Part shown: positions 23,670-34,200 of the stretch, one piece after another
How positions within the stretch are numbered: position 1 is the stretch's first letter
How the letters are laid out: every line of letters begins with the position of its first letter
Assembly (NCBI GenBank): GCA_902763365.1
Contig: CACWRT010000006.1
Coordinates: forward strand, 1-49,306
Reading direction: 5' to 3'
Source of the DNA: an uncultured Ruminococcus sp.
GTDB taxonomy: Bacteria > Bacillota > Clostridia > Oscillospirales > Acutalibacteraceae
DNA length: 49,306 nt
The notes under the pieces: model-generated
The model's database searches: none
What the model was told of the DNA's origin: nothing
The model's input: the letters and a program-made list of their open reading frames with translations, nothing else
Made by a program: the position numbers and the translations under genes

Positions 23670-26123
23670 ATGGATACTTTGCAGTTACAAAAAGAACTTG
23701 ATACTATCAGACATGATGTTGAAAACAGTATTAATGAATTGACAGGAATAATAACCCATGCTTATTCAAAATTTCAAAAAGATTATTTGAGTTATATTGA
23801 ATCAGATACAGTTTCCGTTGATGATCTTATCAGTACTCTTAATAATATCCGTTTGTTAAATAGGCTATGTATAGACTCAGATCATTTATCTCCTGGCATT
23901 ATTCCAATTCCGAATGAAAATGATATAAAATTATTTTCTAAGGATACCATATTCGCATATGTCCAAAAAGCTGCAGAAACAATACAAAGTGATCTTCAAA
24001 AAAGCAGAAGTGTTAGCAATAAGGCTGCCGATATTGATGATGAAGATGAATTTGATCAGATACAGCAAGATGTCAGAGATCTCAGAAAGAAACTTCGTGA
24101 ATACGAATCGTTGTGTGTAGCTTACAAGAAAACAATAGAGCAGTTTAATCCGATTATTCTTTCAGCTTTTGAAGCAAATCCGAATGATAATAAAACGATA
24201 GCTTCTGAAACGAAAGAAGATGCGTATGATACCACATACGAAAATGACTTTAAGAAATGGCTGATGACAAATTCTAATGTATCACAGGAAAAGGCAGAAC
24301 ATTATATTTCAAACCTTCACAGTATCGAGAACCTGTATAAGAAAGTTTTCAAGGCAAGCCGTACACTGCTGCCTTCCGGATCAAAAAATGAGCTTATCGG
24401 TATCATCCGTATGCTTAACTGTAATACTGAGTTTCTTGATGCCGATGAAAGGCGAGATCACGAATTCAGTCAGGCATTAGATGCGCTTGCTGAATTTGCC
24501 GGCATAAAAGAAAAAACAAATTCTCAAAACACGAATCTTGAAAAAACGGCATCTATACATTTTCCGGACTCAGAGCAGCCGATAACAATCAATAAATCTT
24601 CCAAATCTGTTCCGACTGGATTTATACTAAAAGGAGTCAGTTATAGTGTTGCTAATTGGAGAGATCTATACAAAAAATTTGTAACTGCTTTGTATCATGA
24701 TGGTAACTATACGGATTTTATAAAAGAAAGTATTAAAAAACAGTATTTTGGTTTTACGGATGAAGCACACAAATTCAAATTGCAAAAGGAAATAAAAATA
24801 GCACCTGATTTTTATTTAGAAGGCATACTTGCAACAGATGTCATTATCAATCGTGTAAACAGTATCCTAAAGCAATGTTCTATCAGACCGGAAGATATGG
24901 TAATCAATTATTCTTCTACACCTGAAGTTGACAAATATCCTTCTGATAACGATTCGGGTATAAAAGATGTATCTGATGGTAAACAAACAGAAACAGATTC
25001 TGCAGGAGAAAATAATACAGAACATTTTAAGCCCGATACATCAAAACCATTTGATCTTAAAGAAGCAATCATAGAAATAATGATGAGTGATTCACCTGAA
25101 ATTGTTGAAAAGAGTAATTCAAGCGGTGGATTCAATAATATGATTATAAATGAAATACTAAAGGAGTATTACAAACAAGATATCAGTATCTTCGAAATCA
25201 TTAAGATGCTGATGACAGAGGATATATTCATTAATGTAGGAAGACTGTATTACACAATAGACAAAACTATTTTACCAGATAATAAATCGAACAATACGTC
25301 TGTGTCAATTAATGATATGATACCTGACCCGACCATACAAATATCTCAGGTGCCGGAATTACCTGATAATTCATATACATCAAGCGAGGTTACAGAGTTA
25401 TGTGAAGCAAATGAAGCTGAGCATGTTCCGGAAGTAAGTTCCGCACCGGAAATTGCCATTCAGCCGGAAACAGATTCCGAAAAAATCGCTGTTCCTGATG
25501 AAGCAAAACTAATGAATGAGATATTGTCTGTAATAAAGGACAACAGCAATTCTCTGGAATACCGTGACGGTTTCGGAGCATATGAAGTAAAGACACTGCT
25601 TGCAAAAAAGAATATCATCGGAATTGATGAAGATGAGATAGAACTGTTGATGTTGGAAAGCAATGATCTTAAAGAAATAGAGGAAGGTTATTTCGTATAT
25701 AAAGGAGAAACAGAGAAAACAGCGGATGATCCCATAAAAGTGCATGAGATAAGCAGTGATCCAAAGAAAACAATACAGAGTTATGAACCGCCAGTAAAAT
25801 CAGATACTGTACCGTCAGGTGTAAAACTTAAGCTGAACGGAAGAAATGAGGATGCATTTGATATATCTGATGCACTTATAAAAATCTGTGAATTTGCTAT
25901 AAGCTGCAAACCCTTTGCAATGGCAAGGATAGCCAAAAGTGATATTGCCCTGAATGGCAAAAAAGTATTCTGCCGTCAGCCCGCCCCGATAAGCGGGTAT
26001 GAAAAGCTTTCAAACGGATTGCAGGTAATGCGGATAAACAGTATGTCGGAATTAGAAACAATTACAGAAAAAGTAATGAAATACTGTAATATCGGAAATG
26101 ATATGATAGAAATAATTAAGTAA
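23670..26123 (+). CDS. Operon gene 1: multidomain protein of unknown function
   Basis: 817 residues, first gene of the operon. Parts seen: an N-terminal coiled coil with IDDEDEFDQIQQDVRDLRKK (about 121-140); a SAM-like helical domain (about 190-270; FKKWLMTNSNVSQEKAEHYI); a module beginning FILKGVSYSVANWRDLYKKF (about 317-336) and ending near residue 410; two winged-helix-like segments (about 470-535 and 610-670) separated by acidic, Ser/Pro-rich linkers; and a C-terminal module (about 710-815) starting VKLKLNGRNEDAFDIS that looks like another version of the middle module. The middle and C-terminal modules recall a small domain attached to defence proteins in Firmicutes. The coiled-coil motif recurs in operon gene 7. 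It may act as the recognition or adaptor subunit; this is inference. Confidence 0.7.
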   Translation: MDTLQLQKELDTIRHDVENSINELTGIITHAYSKFQKDYLSYIESDTVSVDDLISTLNNIRLLNRLCIDSDHLSPGIIPIPNENDIKLFSKDTIFAYVQKAAETIQSDLQKSRSVSNKAADIDDEDEFDQIQQDVRDLRKKLREYESLCVAYKKTIEQFNPIILSAFEANPNDNKTIASETKEDAYDTTYENDFKKWLMTNSNVSQEKAEHYISNLHSIENLYKKVFKASRTLLPSGSKNELIGIIRMLNCNTEFLDADERRDHEFSQALDALAEFAGIKEKTNSQNTNLEKTASIHFPDSEQPITINKSSKSVPTGFILKGVSYSVANWRDLYKKFVTALYHDGNYTDFIKESIKKQYFGFTDEAHKFKLQKEIKIAPDFYLEGILATDVIINRVNSILKQCSIRPEDMVINYSSTPEVDKYPSDNDSGIKDVSDGKQTETDSAGENNTEHFKPDTSKPFDLKEAIIEIMMSDSPEIVEKSNSSGGFNNMIINEILKEYYKQDISIFEIIKMLMTEDIFINVGRLYYTIDKTILPDNKSNNTSVSINDMIPDPTIQISQVPELPDNSYTSSEVTELCEANEAEHVPEVSSAPEIAIQPETDSEKIAVPDEAKLMNEILSVIKDNSNSLEYRDGFGAYEVKTLLAKKNIIGIDEDEIELLMLESNDLKEIEEGYFVYKGETEKTADDPIKVHEISSDPKKTIQSYEPPVKSDTVPSGVKLKLNGRNEDAFDISDALIKICEFAISCKPFAMARIAKSDIALNGKKVFCRQPAPISGYEKLSNGLQVMRINSMSELETITEKVMKYCNIGNDMIEIIK

Positions 26124-26138
26124 ACAGGGAGAATACTT

Positions 26139-27476
26139 ATGGAAAACAAAGTTGAAATCAAAGAAAAACTCGAGGAACTATATCATAAATATAAGAACAA
26201 CAAGAATAAGCTCAACAAGGAGCAGACAGTCAATGCTGCAATTCTGTTGAAGGAACTTGCTGTCAGTGAGGAAACAACTTATGCAGCAAAGCAGCTTGCA
26301 AGATTTACAGAAGGCGTGTCGAGGGAATTTTTCTCTGTTCTCACCGCAGATGGTTCTGTTTCAGATGAGGTTGTTTATGAGATGTTGGATCTTATTATAG
26401 AAGTATATCAAAAAGAAAACAATCAGCAGAATAAAAACAATATGCTTGGTAAGTTCTTAGCTGCGGCTGAATCTATCTTGAAAAACAACAGAGAAATAGC
26501 CTGTTCTTCAACGCAGCTTCCGATAATGATATCTTTAGCAGCCCAGGCAGCTTTTTCGTTAGATACGTTAATGAATAAATTCAGAGCGTTTGTCGTAAAT
26601 TCAGAAGGCGGCTTGTACTTGCTTGATTACTCCGGTGTCAGTGAATATGCAATAGGTAATATATGGAGTATTACAAATAAGATTTATCCGGATATATTAC
26701 GGTCAAAATATCTTGCCCTTATTACACAATGGGCTGAGAAAAATCATATAGATATACCAAACGCAGATTCATCTGCCAAGACGGAAATAAAGGAACAAAA
26801 AGCTCCCCTGCTAACCAAATCAGAGAAAAAAGAGGATTCAGCTTTATCACAGAAAACTATATCTGCTTCTGAAAAAACTGTACCTGTGAATGAACCAGGT
26901 TCATCTGAAATAAATATAGATAATGAAGCAGATAAATGTATTGCTTTTCCGGGAAATATGCCTGAAGTTATCGCAAGGAAAACAATAGAAGATGTTATAT
27001 CCGCTGTAAATACTTCTGCCGACAGCGTTATTAAGTCTGTAGCGGAAATGCTTGCAAAAGCTAATGATGACCGTGAAAAAGCCGCCGAATGTGACAGGCT
27101 CAGGTCAAGGTTTTCTGAAGCAGAAAAAAAGATAACTGAACAAGACAGTCTTATCGCAGAATTAAGAGAGAAAAATTCTGCTTCAGTAAGCAAATGCGAA
27201 GGTGCAATAAAAAAAGCTAAAGAACTGGAAGCAAAGAATGCAGAGCTTGAAGAAAAACTGAAAGAAGCATATTCCATCAACAGCAGAGAGGAATCACTGG
27301 AAGCGGAAAAAATACGTTCGGAGCTGAAAAAGGCATTCATATACTTGTATGAGGATTGGCTTGAATATGAATTTTCAGATGTCAGTGAGGATAATTTTGC
27401 CTCATTACAGGCTATCATAAAAAAGATGTTCAGGACACTTGAAAGAAACGGTATTGATTTTAAGGAGAACAGATAA
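26139..27476 (+). CDS. Operon gene 2: coiled-coil protein, possible GrpE-like partner of Hsp70
   Basis: 445 residues. The helical N-terminal half (1-210) is not recognised. A Ser/Glu-rich linker (about 212-265) leads to a long coiled coil (about 290-390), then a short helical end (IIKKMFRTLERNGIDF, about 426-441) that resembles the end of GrpE (pattern: K-Q-L-hydrophobic-x-VL-x-K-x-G-V). GrpE is the nucleotide-exchange factor of DnaK. Its stop overlaps the start of the Hsp70 gene by one base (TAATG), so the two are produced together. The GrpE likeness is my inference from the coiled coil, the end motif and the pairing; it is weak at the sequence level. Confidence 0.6.
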   Translation: MENKVEIKEKLEELYHKYKNNKNKLNKEQTVNAAILLKELAVSEETTYAAKQLARFTEGVSREFFSVLTADGSVSDEVVYEMLDLIIEVYQKENNQQNKNNMLGKFLAAAESILKNNREIACSSTQLPIMISLAAQAAFSLDTLMNKFRAFVVNSEGGLYLLDYSGVSEYAIGNIWSITNKIYPDILRSKYLALITQWAEKNHIDIPNADSSAKTEIKEQKAPLLTKSEKKEDSALSQKTISASEKTVPVNEPGSSEINIDNEADKCIAFPGNMPEVIARKTIEDVISAVNTSADSVIKSVAEMLAKANDDREKAAECDRLRSRFSEAEKKITEQDSLIAELREKNSASVSKCEGAIKKAKELEAKNAELEEKLKEAYSINSREESLEAEKIRSELKKAFIYLYEDWLEYEFSDVSEDNFASLQAIIKKMFRTLERNGIDFKENR

Positions 27477-28906
27477 TGGAAAACGGTGCATATTACGGAA
27501 TTGATTTCGGTACAACAAATACTTCCGTATATTTATATAATTATGAAAAAGGTGTGGGCAAAAGAGAAGCAGGCTTCGGCACTGACGGAAAAGATATTCA
27601 GCCGTTCAGCTCCTGCATTGCAATTTCACAAACAAAGCAGAATGATTTTAAATTTGGCAGAGAAGTCAAGGAACATATAAACGATCTTGCGGGGCAGTAC
27701 AGAATCATAACTTCATTTAAATCCCTTTTGGGTACAGATGAAGAAATAGTTGTAAACGGTACAAGGTATAACGGAAAAAGGCTTGCCGCTATGTTTCTTA
27801 ACCATGTAAAGGAAACGGTTCAGAAGATCCGTCCGGATTTCCAAAATGCTGTTTTATCCATACCGGTAGATTTTTCGCCGGAGGCAAGAACTGATATGCT
27901 TGAAGCCGCTAAAGCCGTCGGAATAAATGTAAAGGGCTTTGTAAGTGAATCCTCCGCCGCATATATTTCCAAAGTAATGGAAATAAAGGCATATTCAAAG
28001 GTAATGGTCATAGATTTCGGCGGAGGTACACTTGATCTTAGTATACTTGACCTGAAACAAAAAAGGGTCTATGAGGATTCTGTATATGGTATGAAATTCG
28101 GCGGAGATGATATTGACAGGGAGCTTGCGCTCCGACTTATGCCAAAAATCTATCCGGATATTTCCTTTGAAGAGCTTGACTCCAAAAGAAAAGACAAGCT
28201 GATGAACGAGATCGAACGAATGAAGATAGATTTTTCGCGATACGATGATTATACTATAACATTAGGCGAGGGTGCCAAGCCTGTGGAGATCGACTATGAT
28301 ACCTTTTCCGATATTATTACACCCTCAATAACAAGAAATGTTGTAGATGCAATTTCCAAGGTCATGCAAAAAGCAAACGTCAGTCCGGAAAATATTGATA
28401 AGGTCATACTCGCCGGCGGGTCAAGCGGACTAAGACCCTTTGCGGAAATAATTAATTCCTGTTTTGAACCGGAAAAAATCATTTTCGATGACCAATATCA
28501 GTGGATGGTTGCAAAGGGCGCAGCGATCACCTCAGCAGTAAATTGTGAATTCAGACTTGCTGATGATATATGTATCCTGCTTAGTGACGGGGAAACCTAC
28601 CCCGTACTTATGAAGGATGAAAACAAGGTCGGCGATGAAAGTGAATATCTGTCCTTTTCGCTGACAACAGATGCCACAGATGCACATTTTATTTTCACTG
28701 ATTCAACAGGTAAAAATCGGTACTGTACGTTTTCAGTAAAAACAAAGGGTTTTCTTAACGAAATGCTTAAACTGATCGTTAAGATAGGAATGGATCAGAT
28801 TGCAAGAGTAGCTGTTACAAACGAACATATGGGGAGCAGTTATTGTGTAAATAAGGACATTAACAAACTGCGGTTTTATTATGATCTGAAAGACATTGAG
28901 GAATAG
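27476..28906 (+). CDS. Operon gene 3: Hsp70/DnaK-like ATPase
   Basis: 476 residues. All nucleotide-binding signatures of the actin/Hsp70 fold are present: phosphate-1 GIDFGTTNTS (8-17), phosphate-2 VIDFGGGTLDLS (about 178-189) and adenosine motif ILAGGSSGLRPF (about 311-322). The ATPase domain ends near residue 360. The remaining 115 residues do not look like a normal peptide-binding domain with lid and appear to be a short beta-rich domain, so this is a shortened, divergent Hsp70 rather than housekeeping DnaK (about 610-640 residues). Its ATG overlaps the stop of gene 2. It may be an ATP-driven switch for assembly or release of the helicase complex; this is inference. Confidence 0.85.
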   Translation: MENGAYYGIDFGTTNTSVYLYNYEKGVGKREAGFGTDGKDIQPFSSCIAISQTKQNDFKFGREVKEHINDLAGQYRIITSFKSLLGTDEEIVVNGTRYNGKRLAAMFLNHVKETVQKIRPDFQNAVLSIPVDFSPEARTDMLEAAKAVGINVKGFVSESSAAYISKVMEIKAYSKVMVIDFGGGTLDLSILDLKQKRVYEDSVYGMKFGGDDIDRELALRLMPKIYPDISFEELDSKRKDKLMNEIERMKIDFSRYDDYTITLGEGAKPVEIDYDTFSDIITPSITRNVVDAISKVMQKANVSPENIDKVILAGGSSGLRPFAEIINSCFEPEKIIFDDQYQWMVAKGAAITSAVNCEFRLADDICILLSDGETYPVLMKDENKVGDESEYLSFSLTTDATDAHFIFTDSTGKNRYCTFSVKTKGFLNEMLKLIVKIGMDQIARVAVTNEHMGSSYCVNKDINKLRFYYDLKDIEE

Positions 28907-28910
28907 AAAA

Positions 28911-31247
28911 ATGATCAACTCGAATATTAATATTTCTTCAAATATATACATAAGAAAATACAAAGATCTGCGCCGTGATAAGCAGTATACTGAAAAAATA
29001 GTCGGTGCAAAAAGACTCAAAGAAATAAAAGCCAAGCATTCAGGCATTCTGAACCGTATACCATTAAATAATGCTCAGGAGCAGCTTGTAAATGGTACTG
29101 TACAATGTTCCCTTGACAGAAGCGGAGAAATATCATACGGACCTGTATTTAAAAATGGCAATATGATTTGGGAAAACAGATGTGAAAATATATTATGTGA
29201 TAGTTACAAAAAATGCAGTAAGGCGCAAAATTTCAAAGCTATAAGCAGAGAAGCTGTTCCTGAGAAAGATACACAGGAAGAAGATGATCTGCGTCAGTTT
29301 ATGGACATGATCGGTATAAGACTTAACGATGATACCGTAGAATTTGCTCATGACAAATCCCCCGAAACAGAGGAAGAACCTAAAAAGTACATACCTCCTG
29401 CGGAGCCGGTCGCTGTAAATAATTCTGACACACCAACATACTCTTATACAGAAATACAGGATTCACGATGTATTATTCAGGCACCTATTGACTCGCATAT
29501 TATTCTTAATTCGGGTCCGGGTACCGGAAAAACATATACGATTATCCAAAGACTGATCTACATTCTTTCGGGTAACCTTTGCCCTGCTGATGAAATATAT
29601 ATACTGTGCTACACACGTTCCGCTAAAGGCGTAGTCGAAAGAAAAATTGAGCAGGCTGTTACAGAAGGAAAAATACCTCCATCGGCACAGAATATTTGTG
29701 TCTTGACATTCGATTCCTATGCAACTTATTTTCTCATGGAAATGAAGGAACAGGGCGTTATAAAAGAAGATTTTTCGGGATATGATTATAACGAAAGAAT
29801 ACGATTGTTCAACAGGTATATCAGCAGTGAGGATTTTGAGGGAATCAGCTATTTTATTGTTGACGAGATACAGGATCTTGTGAATGAACGTGCAGAAATG
29901 GTTCTGAACATTCTAAAAAATCTTGAATGCGGATATCTTCTTGCCGGAGACAGATGTCAGTCTATTTATGATTACTCTGCCGACAAGGATGTAATGCTTG
30001 ACAGTGTAGAATTCTATAAACGAGCTGAAAAGCAATTTCCGGAAGATATGCAAAGGTATGAAATAATTGTCAACAGAAGGCAATGTCAGGAACTGGCTGA
30101 AAAATCGTATGATATGCGTCAGGTGCTGCTTCATAAATCGATCGGTGAACAAAACAGCTATGCCCAAGAGGTTATGGATAGTTATTCTGAAAATATAAAA
30201 ATTGAAAAATACATAAAATCACTCAGCGGTACTCCTTCAACCTCAACAGCTATCCTTTGCAGAAATAACGGAGAAGCCGAGTATATCAGCAGCGTTCTGT
30301 GTAAAAATGGAATACCGCATACACTTAACAGGGGAGTAAACAATACGAAACCTCTTCCTAAATGGATGGCAGATATTTTCTGGGATTATTGTAACGATTC
30401 AATATCGAAAAAGACCTTTATAGAAAGATTTGATTTCAGGTGCGGTTTCCGGTCGGATTCGGAAATGTTATGGCAGCAGCTTTGCAAACTGTCCGGCAGC
30501 CGTGATACCTCATCTATAGGGATTTCAAAGCTGATCTCTGCACTGAGTATTCCGGGAAATATTCCAGAAAGCTTTTGTGAAAAATCACCATTGCTTACAG
30601 TATCAACTATACATAAAGCCAAGGGCAGCGAATTTGATCGTGTTATTTTGATAAAATCAAAGATCGATCATTCTGAAAAAAGTGCAGAAGAAGCAAGAGT
30701 GAGATATGTCGCTCTGACAAGACCAAAAAATCAGTTTGTAGTAATGAAGAAAAATGTGCATTATTTCAAGCAGCCGATACCGGGACGTGTTATCGAAACC
30801 GGATGTCATAATCTTTATTCCAAACGAAATACGTTCTGCAAATGCATTGCTGTGGGGCTGAACGGAGATATAGACAGCAATTCTTTTGTTTCCGGAAACT
30901 TTAATGACTGTATTGACTTGCAGGAATATATCAGCGGCAATGTCAGAATATATGATAAGCTGACGGCTGTACGTTCATCTGACGGCAAGTATGATATCGT
31001 GCATAATGGCATAAAGATCGGAACACTTTCGGCTAAAATGGAAAATGAACTTCTTGCCGGAATACAATCTACAGATTATAAATATAATATGCCTGATAGT
31101 CTGGATAACCTGTATGTCAGCGATATAACATCAGAACTGTTGACAAAATTTGATAAAAATGTCCCCCTTGAATTCCAGAAGTCAAGGATAGTATACGGTA
31201 TACAGATCACAGGACTTGCAAAACTTGTTTTTGAAAAGAGGAAGTGA
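28911..31247 (+). CDS. Operon gene 4: UvrD-like SF1A helicase with Cys-cluster N-terminus
   Basis: 778 residues from ATG 28911 (GAGG 10 bases upstream). The N-terminal 190 residues are unassigned and contain C-x4-C-x5-C (CENILCDSYKKC, about 91-102). The helicase has Walker A SGPGTGKTYT (about 201), Walker B IVDEIQDL (near 315), GDRCQSIYD (near 346), STIHKAKGSEFD (near 567) and motif VI RYVALTRPKN (near 600): a full UvrD/PcrA-type set. It starts four bases after the Hsp70 stop and ends one base before the DrmA start. UvrD-like proteins translocate 3' to 5' on single-stranded DNA. The C-terminal 140 residues are unassigned. Confidence 0.85.
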   Translation: MINSNINISSNIYIRKYKDLRRDKQYTEKIVGAKRLKEIKAKHSGILNRIPLNNAQEQLVNGTVQCSLDRSGEISYGPVFKNGNMIWENRCENILCDSYKKCSKAQNFKAISREAVPEKDTQEEDDLRQFMDMIGIRLNDDTVEFAHDKSPETEEEPKKYIPPAEPVAVNNSDTPTYSYTEIQDSRCIIQAPIDSHIILNSGPGTGKTYTIIQRLIYILSGNLCPADEIYILCYTRSAKGVVERKIEQAVTEGKIPPSAQNICVLTFDSYATYFLMEMKEQGVIKEDFSGYDYNERIRLFNRYISSEDFEGISYFIVDEIQDLVNERAEMVLNILKNLECGYLLAGDRCQSIYDYSADKDVMLDSVEFYKRAEKQFPEDMQRYEIIVNRRQCQELAEKSYDMRQVLLHKSIGEQNSYAQEVMDSYSENIKIEKYIKSLSGTPSTSTAILCRNNGEAEYISSVLCKNGIPHTLNRGVNNTKPLPKWMADIFWDYCNDSISKKTFIERFDFRCGFRSDSEMLWQQLCKLSGSRDTSSIGISKLISALSIPGNIPESFCEKSPLLTVSTIHKAKGSEFDRVILIKSKIDHSEKSAEEARVRYVALTRPKNQFVVMKKNVHYFKQPIPGRVIETGCHNLYSKRNTFCKCIAVGLNGDIDSNSFVSGNFNDCIDLQEYISGNVRIYDKLTAVRSSDGKYDIVHNGIKIGTLSAKMENELLAGIQSTDYKYNMPDSLDNLYVSDITSELLTKFDKNVPLEFQKSRIVYGIQITGLAKLVFEKRK

Positions 31248-31248
31248 A

Positions 31249-34200
31249 ATGACAACTTTCAAAAAATACTATGATGCCATTGACGATATAGCTTCCCATC
31301 TGAAAGTCAGCCTTATCGGACCTGTACAGGAAAACGAGATTATTGAATCCGAGTCCCCTCTGAGCCGTTATTCGATAGGTGTACTTTGGGGTCAGCAAAA
31401 GTCAGGCGGCGGAGAACAATCCGGTCCGGAAAATAACGAGGAACTGTTTGAGGATGAAAAGCAGAATGATGATGGTGTGATAAATCAAAGTGTTTTTAAG
31501 CCGTCTTCTATGGGAATATCATTTTCAGCCGTTCCGGGAGATGAACTGGAGGTCGTTTTCTCTTATTCAGTATACCATAGAACTTTTGATGAAAGCGGTA
31601 CAGAAGAGACAAGGTTCGAGTGTACATATAAGAGAGAAGCAAAGCAGTTTTCTTCAAATACTACTGTTCCCGGAAGAGTTTGCAATGTCAGACTCATATC
31701 CGATAATAACTACAGTGATGTTTCTGTAATGATGAATGTCAGAAGGATCAATAAAGACGGAAGTGTACTTGCAACAATATCTGTTCTGAATAATAATGTT
31801 GACAGCAGTAAAAAAGATGAAAGCTGTGCATCGGCACTTTTTCAATGCGAGCTGTCGCTAAAAAGCAAAAATTGTTTTATTCCTATCTATAGTCAAAGAG
31901 GTCATCGGTCGGCAGAAGAAGAAAAAAACGAAATGCTTTATGATTCTGTCAGAAACTATTCCTACGGACACGGATGCTCAACAATTCATACCGAAGAACA
32001 TGGTATCATAAAAGAGATAAAAAGCAGCTTTATCCCATTTTACAGAATGAAGCAGATGATGCCGGGACTACTTGATAACTGTGGATATCTTTATATGTCA
32101 TACTGGAAAAATGCTGACAGAAAAACCGCCTGCGTTCAGCTTGACGGATTTATCGATCAATACAGGAACTGGTATCAGGAATTGCAGAAAAACGATCAGA
32201 TAATAAATCGTTATTCTGATTCATCAGAAATTACATTTTCAAATATCGAGAAATGTATCACTCGTCTGAAAAACGGTGTGCAAACGCTCGGAAATAATGA
32301 TACTGCATGGAGATCCTTTCTGTATATGAATGAAGCAATGCTGCTTCAAAGAATAAAAACAAAACATTGCAGTGAAGAAACAGTTTGCTGGTACCCGTTT
32401 CAGCTTGCATATATCTTGCAAATCATACCGGATATAGCAGAAGAAAACTCTCCTTTCAGAGATAATGTTGATCTTCTGTGGTTCCCGACAGGCGGCGGTA
32501 AAACAGAGGCTTATCTTGGATTATCTGCGTTTTCGATTTTTTACAGAAGACTTTCCGGCAAGGGAGAGGATATAAACGGTGTTGCAGTTTTAATGCGTTA
32601 TACCCTGCGGCTCCTGACAATACAGCAGTTTCAAAGAGCGTCTGCCCTGATCTGTGCCTGTGAATACATGAGAAAGAAATACCATATTCCCGGGGATGAA
32701 ATATCCATTGGTTTATGGATCGGCTCGGGAATGACGCCAAATCATACAAAGGATGCAGAGGAAACACTTCAAAAGATCAGGGAAATCAATTCCGTTCCGC
32801 AATATGAAGCAAATCCCATGCAGATAACAAGCTGTCCTTGGTGCGGTGCGGAAATAGGTATCGGCGGATATTTCGTACAGGACGGTATGATGAATATTTC
32901 ATGCTGTAATAATCCCGGATGTGAATTCTCCGGACACCTTCCGATATATGTGATCGATGAAGATATATATAAGATCGCTCCAACATTCGTACTCAGTACT
33001 GTTGATAAATTTGCGAGAATAACCTGGGAGGAAAAGTCCGGCAGTCTGCTGGGCGAAAACGGCTGTAAACCGCCGGAGCTTATCATACAGGATGAACTTC
33101 ACCTTATTTCAGGACCTTTAGGTTCTTTAGCGGGTATATATGAAATGGCTGTTGAGCATATCTGCCGTCATTATGGCAGATCACCGAAGATCATTGCATC
33201 AACAGCTACTGTGAAAAATGCGGATGAGCAAATAAAAACTATTTACGATCGTAATATGATACAATTTCCGCCGAACGGATTATCATATGATGATTCCTTC
33301 TTTTCTGTACAGGCAAGTGAAGAAAAAAGATCAGCCCGTACATACATAGGAATATGTTCCATAGGTTCAGGTACATCGGAAATGCTGATAAAGATTTTCG
33401 GGGTACTGACTTATATGAAGTACCTTTATAAAAAGCAGGGACTGGATACAAATGTAATAGACCAGTTTTATACATATGTTGGATATTTCAATTCTCTGAA
33501 AGAATTGGGCTCTAATTCTATTATCGTTTCAGACCGAATCCTTTCCGAGGTAAAGTATCTTGTAACATATAAATTCGGTGAAGAGGCGCAAAAGGCAGGA
33601 CTGTCTGTAAAAGATATTCCACCTTTTATGAAAAACAATGAACTGACAAGCCGTAACGGTTCAGCTGAGATAAAAAGTATTCTTGACAGATTGGATGTAA
33701 GATGCACAAGTGAGGATTGTTACGACTATATTATGGCATCGAACATGCTGTCTGTGGGCATAGATATTGACAGATTAGGTGTTATGTGTGTATACGGTCA
33801 GCCGAAATCAAATTCTGAATATATCCAGGCAACAAGCCGTGTGGGACGTTCCAACCCCGGTCTGGTCATTACAATTTACAATAATATGCGTTCAAGGGAT
33901 AAATCCTTTTTTGAACAGTTTATTTACTATCATAAAACATTTTATAAATATGTCGAGGCTACAAGTGTGACATCATATTCACCCCGAGCAATAGAAAAAG
34001 CTCTGCACAGTGCAATGATGGCAATTATACGGCATACCATTTCAAAATATAATCCAAATGAGGGTGCATCACGATTTGACCGTGACGATAATAATATACA
34101 GAATATAAAGGAACAGATCATTAAGAGAGTAAATGACATAGAACCATGGCAGGCAGAGTATGCTGAGGAGTGGCTTGACTATTATCTTGACTGCTGGAAG

